From assembly GCA_902570695.1 (NCBI GenBank), contig CACFZE010000003.1:102341-166340 (forward strand): DNA of 64,000 bases, written 5' to 3'. The notes beneath the pieces are model-generated. The model searched no databases. It had not been told where the DNA came from and saw nothing but the letters and a program-made list of their open reading frames with translations. Below are positions 49,723-59,085 of the stretch, piece by piece; the first letter of the stretch is position 1; every line of letters begins with the position of its first letter. Source of the stretch: an uncultured Pelagibacteraceae bacterium. Lineage in GTDB: Bacteria; Pseudomonadota; Alphaproteobacteria; Pelagibacterales; Pelagibacteraceae. The translations under genes were made by a program, and so were the position numbers.

Positions 49723-49851
49723 TTAGTTGTTCTTTGAACATTTCTTAGAACAATATTTCACTTTATCCCAGTTTAATTTCCATTTTTTTCTCCAAGTAAA
49801 AGGTCTCTTACATACAGGGCAAATTTTTGTGGGTAAATTTTCTTTTCTCAC
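49723..49851 (-). CDS. DUF2256 family small Cys-rich protein (GTG start, absent from ORF track)
   Basis: Minus strand reads VRKENLPTKICPVCKRPFTWRKKWKLNWDKVKYCSKKCSKNN*; CPxCxRPFxWRKKW...VxYCSxxC pattern; start overlaps the upstream photolyase stop by 1 nt. Confidence 0.85.
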   Translation of the reverse strand: MRKENLPTKICPVCKRPFTWRKKWKLNWDKVKYCSKKCSKNN

Positions 49852-51341
49852 TATGCAGTATTTTGTTTAATAAATTTTTCTGCCTCAGCTAAAATTAATT
49901 TTTTTCTATCAGGTTTCATTTTATCGAAAATTCTAACCATCATAGAAAGTCTGGGATTTTTTAAAAAGAAGGCTCTATTTCTATTTATGAATCTCCAATA
50001 AAGACCATCCATGGTATTGCACCATTCTCCTTTTTTAAAATCCATCATTTTCATGAAATAAGCAGAGCCGCAAATATATGGTTTTGTGGCAAATATTCCT
50101 CCATCACTGAAAAGCCCCATTCCATAAACATTCGGGACCATTACCCAGTCAGAAGAATCCACAAACATTTCCATAAACCATTTGTAAACATACGTTGGCT
50201 TAACTTCACATAAATTCATTATGTTTGATAAAATCATTAACCTTTCAATATGATGTGACCAACCATAATTCACTGCATTTTTAATAGCATAATCTAGAGG
50301 TGGTAATCCTGTTGTTCCTTCGTACCATGAGTTTTTCATTTTTCTATTTTGTTTAAAAAAATTTCTAGTTTCCATTTCTTTTGAATAGCTTTGATATATT
50401 CCCCTCATAAATTCTCTCCACCCGATTACTTGACGAATATAACCCTCTAAGGAATTTAATCTTATTTTATTTTTGTTGTGAAAATCTAAAACTTTTTTAA
50501 TTATAAATTCTGGAGTGATAAGACCTAAATTGATGTAAGGACTTAAAGCACTATGAAATAATATATTATCTTTCTGATCAACTGCATCTTCATAATCCCC
50601 AAATAAATTTGATTTCTCTTTAATAAAAAAATTTAATAATTTAATTACATCATCATATTCCGTAGCAAACCAAAAGTCTTTCGTATTACCAGGGTGACTT
50701 TTAAAATTTTTATCAATTAAATTTTTTAGTTTTTTCGTATGAACAGTCTCAGTAATTTTAGGAAATTTGGGTATAGATATATTTTTTGGAAGTTTATTTC
50801 GATTTTCTTCGTCAAAACTCCATTTGCCTCCTTCTGGATTACCATCTTTTTTCATGAGTATATCCAAATCTCTTCTAGTCTCTTTATAAAAAACTGCCAT
50901 AAAAGGTTTTTTTGATTTCGATAAATAGTTTTTAAATTTTTCTCTAGAATTTAAAAACATTGGTGTTTGAATAATATTCCATCTAATTTTTTCCTTTTTT
51001 AAAAAATTGGTAATTTTATTTTCAAAAAACTTATCCTCAATTTCGAAACTTGAAATTTCTTTAATTTTTTTTGCTTTAATTATTTTTTTTAATTTTTCTG
51101 TGTAATCCAGCTTGAAAGATTTATCCTCGATCGAAGAATATTCTAATTTAAATTTATTTTTTTTTAGTCTGTCTGCATGAGATCGCATGCAAGATAAGAA
51201 CAATAATATCTTTTGTTTATGATGCTTTTCGTACGTACAAAGCTGATAATCTTCAGCCATAAAGAAAAAGTGGTCTTTTCTGTACTTTTCTAGATATTTC
51301 TCTGAGAAAAGCTGATTTCCAAGTAGAAAAAATAATTTCAT
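49851..51341 (-). CDS. Cryptochrome/deoxyribodipyrimidine photolyase-related protein (DPRP/FeS-BCP type, PhrB-like)
   Basis: 496 aa; FFLLGNQLFSEK, FMAEDYQLCTYEKHHKQKILLFLSCMRSHAD, REFMRGIYQSY, WSHHIERLMILSNIMNLCEVKP, CGSAYFMKMMDFKKGEWCNTMDGLYWRFI. Confidence 0.93.
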   Translation of the reverse strand: MKLFFLLGNQLFSEKYLEKYRKDHFFFMAEDYQLCTYEKHHKQKILLFLSCMRSHADRLKKNKFKLEYSSIEDKSFKLDYTEKLKKIIKAKKIKEISSFEIEDKFFENKITNFLKKEKIRWNIIQTPMFLNSREKFKNYLSKSKKPFMAVFYKETRRDLDILMKKDGNPEGGKWSFDEENRNKLPKNISIPKFPKITETVHTKKLKNLIDKNFKSHPGNTKDFWFATEYDDVIKLLNFFIKEKSNLFGDYEDAVDQKDNILFHSALSPYINLGLITPEFIIKKVLDFHNKNKIRLNSLEGYIRQVIGWREFMRGIYQSYSKEMETRNFFKQNRKMKNSWYEGTTGLPPLDYAIKNAVNYGWSHHIERLMILSNIMNLCEVKPTYVYKWFMEMFVDSSDWVMVPNVYGMGLFSDGGIFATKPYICGSAYFMKMMDFKKGEWCNTMDGLYWRFINRNRAFFLKNPRLSMMVRIFDKMKPDRKKLILAEAEKFIKQNTA

Positions 51342-51368
51342 TAACTATATATAACTCTTTAAAAATTT

Positions 51369-52079
51369 ATGTCAGAAAAATATTTAGTAGTAGGTGCGAC
51401 AGGATCTATCGGATCTAATTTAGCCGAACAGTTATACGCAGCCGGCAAAGAAGTACATTTAATTGGTAGGGATGAAGAGAGAACAAAATCTTTGTCTGAA
51501 AAACTAAATTGTAAATATACAGTCTCTGATGTTTTAGAAAATGGTTTTGTTGAAAAGATTAAGTCCGAAATAGATGATATCAAAGGTATAGCTTATTGTG
51601 TTGGTTCAATTGATTTAAAACCTTTAAGAATGGTTTCAGAACAAGATTTTACAAAATGTATGAAACTAAATTTATATTCTGCAGTAGATTTAATTAAAGG
51701 TTATCAAGAAAGTTTAAAAAAAAATAAAGGATCGATTGTTTTGTTTTCAACTGTTGCTGCTCAAAGGGGTTTTACAAATCATGCAATTATAGCTTCAACT
51801 AAAGCAGCTGTTGAAGGATTAACTGTTTCTTTAGCAGCAGAATTTGCTCCTAATATAAGAGTAAATTGCATTGCTCCAAGTTTAACTAATTCAAAAATTG
51901 CAGAGCCAATGCTTAAAAATAAAGTTTTAGCTGATGGTATAGCAAAAGCCCATCCATTAAAAAGACTTGGAGAAGGTAAAGACTCAGCTTCGCTTGCAAA
52001 ATTTCTAATAACTGAAGACAGTTCTTGGGTTACAGGACAAATTATTGCTGTCGATGGTGGTAGATCAAAACTTTCATAG
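51369..52079 (+). CDS. Short-chain dehydrogenase/reductase
   Basis: VVGATGSIGSNLAEQL, STKAAVEGLTVSLAAEFAPNIRVNCIAPS, WVTGQIIAVDGGRS. Confidence 0.92.
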   Translation: MSEKYLVVGATGSIGSNLAEQLYAAGKEVHLIGRDEERTKSLSEKLNCKYTVSDVLENGFVEKIKSEIDDIKGIAYCVGSIDLKPLRMVSEQDFTKCMKLNLYSAVDLIKGYQESLKKNKGSIVLFSTVAAQRGFTNHAIIASTKAAVEGLTVSLAAEFAPNIRVNCIAPSLTNSKIAEPMLKNKVLADGIAKAHPLKRLGEGKDSASLAKFLITEDSSWVTGQIIAVDGGRSKLS

Positions 52080-52080
52080 A

Positions 52081-53145
52081 GTGAAGAAATTATTATTTCT
52101 TTTATCATTAATACTATTCTCAACTAATTCATTTAGTAAAAATTTTAATTTTAATAAAATTATTGAATTAGAAGCACCTTGGGGTTCGTCGTTCGTTAAT
52201 GAAAATGAAATGATTGTTACCGAGAAAGGTGGCAAAATAAAATTTGTAAACATTTCTACAAGAGAGATAAATGAAATTGATCATAACTTAAATTTTGTAG
52301 AATATGGACAGGGAGGATTATTGGATATTCTGTATCATGAAGATTACATTTACATCTCGTACACAGAAAATAGAAATAATTGGAAGACTAGTACTTCAAT
52401 TGCACGTGCAAAATTTAATAAAAACAAATTAAATTTTAAAAATATTTTTCAAGCCAATCCACCAATTGACTCGCCTTATCATTTTGGTTCAAGACTTGCA
52501 ATTAAAGACAACTATTTATTTGCTTCTGCAGGTGAAAGAGGCGGGGGAATGATTGCTCAAGATGGAAATAAACATCCAGGAAGTATAATTAGAATTTATC
52601 TAGATGGTGGCATTCCAAAAGACAATCCTCGTTTTGAGGGGAAATCAGACTGGCTACCTGAAATATATCAAATTGGTGTGAGAAATCCTCAAGGTTTAGC
52701 TTTATCACCTTTTGATGGAAAAATTTATATGAGCAATCATGGTGCAAAAGGGGGCGATTGGTTTGGTGAAGTAAAGAAAGGTGAAAATTATGGTTGGAAA
52801 ATTCTTGGATGGGGTGGCACAAATTATTCAGGTATACCAATAGGGCCAAAATGGAAACCTGGCTTTACAAAAGCCATTCAATATTGGGTTCCATCTATAG
52901 CCACAAGTGCAATCACAATTTATAAAGGTAATGAATTTAAAGAATGGAATGGTCATGCATTAATTACTTCTCTTAAAGATAAGTCTTTAAGAAAATTAGA
53001 GTTTAATGATTTATCAAACGTAAAAGAGGAAATAATATTTAAAGATAAAATTGGAAGAATCAGAGACATACAAATTCATCCTATAAATGGTAAACTATAT
53101 TTTTTAAATCAAGATGGATTGTGGTTGATGGAAAATTCTAGTTAG
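52081..53145 (+). CDS. PQQ-dependent aldose sugar dehydrogenase-like (YliI/Gdh family), secreted
   Basis: Probable GTG start at 52081 then signal peptide KKLLFLLSLILFSTNSFS; GGLLDILYHEDYIYISYTE, YQIGVRNPQGLALSPFDGKIYMSNHGAKGGDWFGEVKKGENYGW. Confidence 0.88.
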   Translation: MKKLLFLLSLILFSTNSFSKNFNFNKIIELEAPWGSSFVNENEMIVTEKGGKIKFVNISTREINEIDHNLNFVEYGQGGLLDILYHEDYIYISYTENRNNWKTSTSIARAKFNKNKLNFKNIFQANPPIDSPYHFGSRLAIKDNYLFASAGERGGGMIAQDGNKHPGSIIRIYLDGGIPKDNPRFEGKSDWLPEIYQIGVRNPQGLALSPFDGKIYMSNHGAKGGDWFGEVKKGENYGWKILGWGGTNYSGIPIGPKWKPGFTKAIQYWVPSIATSAITIYKGNEFKEWNGHALITSLKDKSLRKLEFNDLSNVKEEIIFKDKIGRIRDIQIHPINGKLYFLNQDGLWLMENSS

Positions 53146-54139
53146 TATCAAAAAACTCTTTAAATAATTTAAATTCACCAATTTTAAAAATAATTGCATC
53201 ATCTTTTTTAAATCCAAATTTTTCTGCATTTTGCTTAAACCTTAAAGGGGGCTCTAATATTGGTTCAAGTGATAAGACAAAAGTTCCCCAATGCATTCCA
53301 ATTACTTTTTTACTTTTTAAATCTTTAGCAAGTCCAAGGGCTTCTTCAGGGTTAGTGTGGTAAGCAGAAGAATCTTTAATTGAAGCCATAGGATAAAAAT
53401 TATATGCGCCAATGTTAATAAATGTTAAATCAATTGGACCATACTTATCTCCCAATTCTTTATATATTTTTCCAACACCAGTATCACATGAAAATAATAT
53501 TTTTTTTCCTTTGTATTCAATCAAATAGCTGCCCCATAAAGTTTTGTTAGTATCCGTTAAACTCCTTTTTGACCAGTGGACTGATGGCAAAAAAGTAATA
53601 TTTAAATTCTGATTTATTCTTATTTGATCATACCAATCCATTTCATTTACATCTTTAAATCCATTAATTTTAAAATATTTTTTTAGTCCTAAAGGTACCA
53701 GGACTTTAGATTCTTTATAAGGAAATCTCATTATTGTTTTCATGTCTTGATGATCGTAGTGATTGTGAGTTAATAGAAAAATATCTGTTCTTGGTATCTC
53801 ATTAAGTTTTAATGCTGGTTTGGTAAATCTCTTTGGCCCAAAAAATAAAGGTCCTGCATTTTTTGAAAAAACTGGATCTGTTATTATTGTTATTTCCCCT
53901 AATTTTAATAAAAATGTTGCATGACCTATCCACGCTACATAATCTTCTTTTTGGAAATTATTTAAATCCAATAAAACTTTTTCTTTTTTAATGATATTAC
54001 TTTCAGGAAAAGTCATATCTAATTTTTTTTTTTCTTGGTTAAAGACCTTAAACGACCAATTGAAATTCACATCAATAGCCTTTGATCCTTCAGGATTACG
54101 AAATGTGCCATTTGCTAAATGATGATATTTTTTTTTCAT
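53138..54139 (-). CDS. MBL-fold metallo-hydrolase (NAPE-PLD/UlaG-like)
   Basis: AWIGHATFLLKLGEITIITDPVFS, LLTHNHYDHQD, ILFSCDTGVG. Confidence 0.92.
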   Translation of the reverse strand: MKKKYHHLANGTFRNPEGSKAIDVNFNWSFKVFNQEKKKLDMTFPESNIIKKEKVLLDLNNFQKEDYVAWIGHATFLLKLGEITIITDPVFSKNAGPLFFGPKRFTKPALKLNEIPRTDIFLLTHNHYDHQDMKTIMRFPYKESKVLVPLGLKKYFKINGFKDVNEMDWYDQIRINQNLNITFLPSVHWSKRSLTDTNKTLWGSYLIEYKGKKILFSCDTGVGKIYKELGDKYGPIDLTFINIGAYNFYPMASIKDSSAYHTNPEEALGLAKDLKSKKVIGMHWGTFVLSLEPILEPPLRFKQNAEKFGFKKDDAIIFKIGEFKLFKEFFDTN

Positions 54140-54145
54140 ATCCGA

Positions 54146-54754
54146 TTAATAATTTTTTGAAATAATATCTTGAATTGTATTACTTATAACTATTGTTCCA
54201 GCTTTGTTAGGATGAATGCCATCTTGTTGATTTAGATTTGGATCAAGAGCAACACCCTCTAGCAAAAATGGAATTAAGGGTAAATTATATTTTTTTGACA
54301 ATTTAGGATAAATAGCATCAAAATTTTTTTTATATTTAGTTCCATGAGTTGTTGGCGCAACCATCCCAGCTATTATAATTTTTATTTTTTTATTATTGGC
54401 AATTTTAATTATTTCTTCTAAATTTCTTTCAGTTTCGTCTGGTTGAATTCCTCTAAGCATATCATTTGCCCCAAGACCAAGGACGATTAGATCAATACCG
54501 GGTTCTGATAAACTCCATTCTGCTCTATTCAATCCACCAGAAGATGTACTTCCTGACACACTTCCATTTATTACCTTAATATTTAAACCACTCCTAACGA
54601 GATTACTTTCTAAAACCAAAGATAAGTGTTGCTCTTTAGGTAGACCATAACCCGCCATTAAACTATCGCCGAATAATATAACCTTTTCTATTGCACTTGC
54701 ATTTATGTGCACTAGAAAGAATAACAATATTTTTATAAATAAACTTTTATTCAT
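54146..54754 (-). CDS. tesA: Arylesterase / lysophospholipase TesA-like (SGNH hydrolase)
   Basis: VILFGDSLMAGYGLP, LGLGANDMLRGIQP, DGIHPNKAG; start trimmed to MNKSLFIK. Confidence 0.92.
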   Translation of the reverse strand: MNKSLFIKILLFFLVHINASAIEKVILFGDSLMAGYGLPKEQHLSLVLESNLVRSGLNIKVINGSVSGSTSSGGLNRAEWSLSEPGIDLIVLGLGANDMLRGIQPDETERNLEEIIKIANNKKIKIIIAGMVAPTTHGTKYKKNFDAIYPKLSKKYNLPLIPFLLEGVALDPNLNQQDGIHPNKAGTIVISNTIQDIISKNY

Positions 54755-55418
54755 GAACACACTTCTTAAATTAAAAAAAATAAATCTCAAATACCAAACT
54801 GGGAAGGACAATATCAATATTTTAAAAAATATTGATTTAACTATAAAAAGAAAAGAAACTGTTTCAGTGGTTGGAGAAAGTGGGTCAGGAAAAACAAGCT
54901 TGATTATGCTTATTGGTGGACTAGAACGTCCAACCTCAGGGAAAATTATATTTCAAGACAGGGAAATAACAAATCTTAATGAAGACGAAGTATCTGAAAT
55001 TAGAAAGCAAAATATAGGTATTATATTTCAATCTTTCTATTTAATTCCAAATTATACAGCTGTTGAAAATGTAGCTTTAACACTTGAACTTAATGAATTT
55101 AAAAATCCAGAGAAAGAAGCAAAAAGTTTATTAGATCGATTTGGTCTAAAACATAGATTCAATAATCTTCCAAGTCAATTATCTGGCGGAGAGCAACAAC
55201 GTGTGGCGATTGCAAGAGCTATTGCAATGAAACCAGATTTGATTTTAGCTGATGAACCAACTGGTAATCTAGATACTGAAAACTCAATAATGATCTCTGA
55301 AATTTTATTTAAATACGTCAAAGAAGAAGGGTCTTCTTTAATAATGGTCACACATGATCCAAAATTAGCAGACAAAGCAAAACGAAAAATTAAAATCAAA
55401 GATGGAAAAATTAAATAA
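54753..55418 (+). CDS. ybbA: ABC transporter ATP-binding protein (YbbA/LolD-like)
   Basis: GESGSGKTSLIMLIGGLERPTSG, LSGGEQQRVAIARAIAMKPDLILADEPTGNLD; start trimmed to MNTLLKLK. Confidence 0.92.
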   Translation: MNTLLKLKKINLKYQTGKDNINILKNIDLTIKRKETVSVVGESGSGKTSLIMLIGGLERPTSGKIIFQDREITNLNEDEVSEIRKQNIGIIFQSFYLIPNYTAVENVALTLELNEFKNPEKEAKSLLDRFGLKHRFNNLPSQLSGGEQQRVAIARAIAMKPDLILADEPTGNLDTENSIMISEILFKYVKEEGSSLIMVTHDPKLADKAKRKIKIKDGKIK

Positions 55419-57939
55419 TTCTTCGGAGTTAAGTTTAATATTCAAGTATGCTTTAAAAGATTTAAGCAGAAATTATAATAAAATTTCAAGCATTATTGTA
55501 ACACTGTTTATCAGTCTTTTTATTTTAAGTGCCATCTTTACAATCGAAGATAGTTTAAAAAAAGAGCTTAATGATAATGCAAAAGTTCTTTTGGGTGGAG
55601 ATCTCGAAATCGATTATAACCGTAATCAGGGGAATCTTAATTTAGTCAATAAAGTAAAGGAATTTTCAACTATCTCACAAATGATAGAGTTCAGTACAAT
55701 GCTTTCTACGACAGGCAGAGAAAAAAATAAATCATTATTTACAAGAATTAAAACAGTTGATGAAAAATATCCACTTTACGGTGAAGTTGTTTATGAGCCA
55801 GAAGATGCTTATGAAAGAATGCAAAAGGAACCTAAGACAATTTTGATTAATGAAAGTTTATCAAAAACTTTAAAGATAAAAATAAATGACAAAGTTAAGG
55901 TACAAGATCAAAGTTTCATAGTTGTTGGAATTATAAAATCTGTACCTGATGTCAGTGGGTTTGTAGCTTTTGGAGATTGGGCATTAGCAGGAAAACAAAC
56001 TTTGGAGATACTAAAACTAAATGGAATAGGTAGTTTTTTAAATTATGAATATAAAGTAAAATTTAAACCAAGTGATGATCCAGAAAAAATAATAAGTAAG
56101 ATCAAAGATATTTTTAAAGATGACCAAAAAGTAAAACTTAGATTTCCAGAAAATTCAGCAAGTGGCTTAAAAAGGATAATTAATAATTTTTCCCAATTTC
56201 TCTCTTTAGTTTCAATTAGTGCAATGTTAATTGCTGGAATAGGTATCGCTAATACATTGTTGTCATTTATAAACCAGAACAATATGTCTATAGCTGTAAG
56301 AAAAGCTATAGGATTTTATTCAGGGAATATAAAAAAACTTTATTATCTTCAATTATTAATATTATTATTTATTATTACTGTAATTTCTTATGGCTCAAGT
56401 TTTTTAATTGTACCAATTGCAGATAAATATTTATCTGATGGGTTGGGATTAAATGTTTATCCAAAATTCTCTTTAATTAATTTTATAAAAATATTTATTG
56501 TCGGTTTGTTAGTTCTTATAATTTTTTCAATACCAACAATAAGTTCAATTGATCAAGTTAAAGCATCAAACCTATTTAGAAATGTATTCCAAAACCTGCA
56601 ATTTTATTATTCAAAAAAGTCAGTTATTTTGAGTTTTATCTTGTTATCATTTTTAGTTTTATTATTTACACTAGGATCTGAAAGGCCTTCTTATAGCTTG
56701 GGTTATTTTCTGGCTTTTTTTGTATGTCTAATTGTATTTTTTTTACTTTCTAAAATTATAATTTATTTACTGAAAAAGTTTAATTTTATTTCAAATATCT
56801 CTTTAAAAGTATCGATAAAAAATATAACTCAAACAAAAAGTATAACTCCTATCACAATTATGTCTTTAGGCTTAGGTGTAACTTTATTATTAACATTAGC
56901 CTTAGTTGGAACAAATTTTAAAAGAGAAATTGCAAGATCTATTCCAGATATTGCACCTGATTATTTTTTTGTTGGAATTCAAAAAGGTGAAAAGAAAAAA
57001 TTTGAACAAAGTGTTTACAAAATGAACCCTGATGCAAACATTGAAATAGTACCTATGGTTTCTTCCGGAATAGTAAAAATTAATGGTGTGAATCCAAATA
57101 GCTATATTAAACCAGATAATGATAGTTATTGGGTAATTGGAAGTGAAAGAAGATCTTCTTGGGTTGAAAATATACCTAAAGATAACCCAATTTTAAAGGG
57201 AGAATGGTGGGATTTATCTAAACCTAACCAACTTCAGATATCACTTGATGCAAAAGTAGCTAAAGATTTTAATATTGAGTTGGGAGATATTTTTACTTTA
57301 AACGTTTATGGTCGAGAAATTGATGGAAAAATAGTTAATTTTAGAGAAGTTGATTATCGTGATCTAAGTATTAATTTTGCCATGTTATTTAATCCACAAT
57401 TTGCAAAAAAAATTCCACATGAATATTTAGCAACTGCTAAGTTTAAAAATCCAGATAATTTTGATGAAACCAAAATGTTAGAAGTATTACCGAGTTTATC
57501 TATGATAAAAATTGCTGATTACTTAAACAAAGTAACATCGGTTTTAAATAAAGTTTTCATAGCTGTAACCTTAATTTCTGGTGTAACAATTGTCATTGGA
57601 TTGATTGTTATCTCAAGTGCTATAATGGTCCAAGGAAAAGTAAAAGAGTACCAAAATCTTGTATTTAAAATTTTAGGTTTTTCAAAAAAAGAGATTATAT
57701 TTTCGTCTTTGATAGAATTTATAATAATTTTTATGTCGGTAATATTAATTGCAATTTTTTTTGCAGTAATTGGATCAAAATTTATTATGGAGAATATTTT
57801 TGAATTAGTTTGGCAATTTGATTTTAAAGTTTTAATTTACCTTGGTGCCTCTATAGGAACCGTGACCTTGATTTTAATTATGCTAACTAATCTTAAATAC
57901 TTAAGTCCTAAAGTTTATCCTTTAATTAGAAATCAGTAA
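55402..57939 (+). CDS. ybbP: ABC transporter permease (YbbP/FtsX-like)
   Basis: 845 aa; FtsX-type permease domains; follows ybbA with overlap. Confidence 0.9.
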   Translation: MEKLNNSSELSLIFKYALKDLSRNYNKISSIIVTLFISLFILSAIFTIEDSLKKELNDNAKVLLGGDLEIDYNRNQGNLNLVNKVKEFSTISQMIEFSTMLSTTGREKNKSLFTRIKTVDEKYPLYGEVVYEPEDAYERMQKEPKTILINESLSKTLKIKINDKVKVQDQSFIVVGIIKSVPDVSGFVAFGDWALAGKQTLEILKLNGIGSFLNYEYKVKFKPSDDPEKIISKIKDIFKDDQKVKLRFPENSASGLKRIINNFSQFLSLVSISAMLIAGIGIANTLLSFINQNNMSIAVRKAIGFYSGNIKKLYYLQLLILLFIITVISYGSSFLIVPIADKYLSDGLGLNVYPKFSLINFIKIFIVGLLVLIIFSIPTISSIDQVKASNLFRNVFQNLQFYYSKKSVILSFILLSFLVLLFTLGSERPSYSLGYFLAFFVCLIVFFLLSKIIIYLLKKFNFISNISLKVSIKNITQTKSITPITIMSLGLGVTLLLTLALVGTNFKREIARSIPDIAPDYFFVGIQKGEKKKFEQSVYKMNPDANIEIVPMVSSGIVKINGVNPNSYIKPDNDSYWVIGSERRSSWVENIPKDNPILKGEWWDLSKPNQLQISLDAKVAKDFNIELGDIFTLNVYGREIDGKIVNFREVDYRDLSINFAMLFNPQFAKKIPHEYLATAKFKNPDNFDETKMLEVLPSLSMIKIADYLNKVTSVLNKVFIAVTLISGVTIVIGLIVISSAIMVQGKVKEYQNLVFKILGFSKKEIIFSSLIEFIIIFMSVILIAIFFAVIGSKFIMENIFELVWQFDFKVLIYLGASIGTVTLILIMLTNLKYLSPKVYPLIRNQ

Positions 57940-57945
57940 TAGATT

Positions 57946-58791
57946 TTATTTATTTGCTCTCTTAAAACACTCAATTGTATTTTTAAGTAAACATGCAATA
58001 GTCATAGGTCCGACTCCACCTGGAACTGGAGTTAAAGCTTTTGCAACTTTTGATACTTCATCAAATGCCACATCGCCAACTAAGCCGTTTTCAGTTTTAT
58101 TAATACCAACGTCAATCACAATTGCATCTTTTTTTACCCAATCACCTTTTACAAGCTCAGGGATCCCAACAGCAGCGACTATAATGTCTCCTTTTAAACA
58201 TTCTCCTTTAAGATCATTTGTTTTTGAATGAGTAATTGTAACTGTACAATTTTCTTTCAACAACAACTGTGTCATTGGCTTACCATTTAAATTTGATCTT
58301 CCAACAACTACAGCCCTTTTTCCATTAAGGTTTGGTTCAATTTTTTTTATTAATAAATAACAACCTAAAGGAGTGCACGGAATAGAACTTTCATAACCTG
58401 ACGACAGATTACCAACATTCATAGGATGAAATCCATCTACATCCTTCTCTGGCATAATTGCCTCTATAACTTTTTGTTTATCAATATGTTTAGGAAGTGG
58501 GAGCTGAACTAAAATTCCTGAAACGGAATCGTCATTATTAAGTTCATCGATTTTTTTTAAAACTTCACTTTCTTCAACACTGTCAGGGTATCTAATCACC
58601 TCTGATTTAAGGCCGACTTCATTGGCAGATTTCTCTTTATTTCTAACATAAATTTGACTAGGCGCTAAATCACCAATCAATATGACTGTTAAACCTGGCA
58701 CTTTATTATGCTTATCTTTTAAAGATAAGACTTCTTTCTTGAGCTCTTCTCTTAAATCAGCAGCAGCTTTTTTTCCATCAATTAAAATCAT
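57946..58791 (-). CDS. folD: Methylenetetrahydrofolate dehydrogenase/cyclohydrolase
   Basis: GILVQLPLPKHID, PEKDVDGFHPMNVG, VVVGRSNLNGKPM, TPVPGGVGPMT. Confidence 0.96.
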   Translation of the reverse strand: MILIDGKKAAADLREELKKEVLSLKDKHNKVPGLTVILIGDLAPSQIYVRNKEKSANEVGLKSEVIRYPDSVEESEVLKKIDELNNDDSVSGILVQLPLPKHIDKQKVIEAIMPEKDVDGFHPMNVGNLSSGYESSIPCTPLGCYLLIKKIEPNLNGKRAVVVGRSNLNGKPMTQLLLKENCTVTITHSKTNDLKGECLKGDIIVAAVGIPELVKGDWVKKDAIVIDVGINKTENGLVGDVAFDEVSKVAKALTPVPGGVGPMTIACLLKNTIECFKRANK

Positions 58792-58794
58792 TTA

Positions 58795-59085
58795 TTAAAA
58801 TATTAGTGGTGCAATGTAGAGTTTCATACACATTTCTATGAACCATATCAACAAAAGAAGTACGATAGGAGAAATATCAAAAGCACCAAGGTTAGGTAAA
58901 AATCTTCTTATTCTCATTAAAATCGGTTCTGTCATTTTATAAGTGAAATCTAATATTAAATATACAAACCGATTGCTTGTATTTAGTACATTAAAAGCGA
59001 CCAACCAACTTATAACAACATTGGCAATTACAACATATGAATAAAGTTTTAAAATTTGAAGAGCTAAATAAAATATAGCAATCAT
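58795..59085 (-). CDS. YggT family membrane protein
   Basis: 96 aa; LKLYSYVVIANVVISWL, PILMRIRRFLPNLGAFDISPIVLLLLIW. Confidence 0.93.
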   Translation of the reverse strand: MIAIFYLALQILKLYSYVVIANVVISWLVAFNVLNTSNRFVYLILDFTYKMTEPILMRIRRFLPNLGAFDISPIVLLLLIWFIEMCMKLYIAPLIF

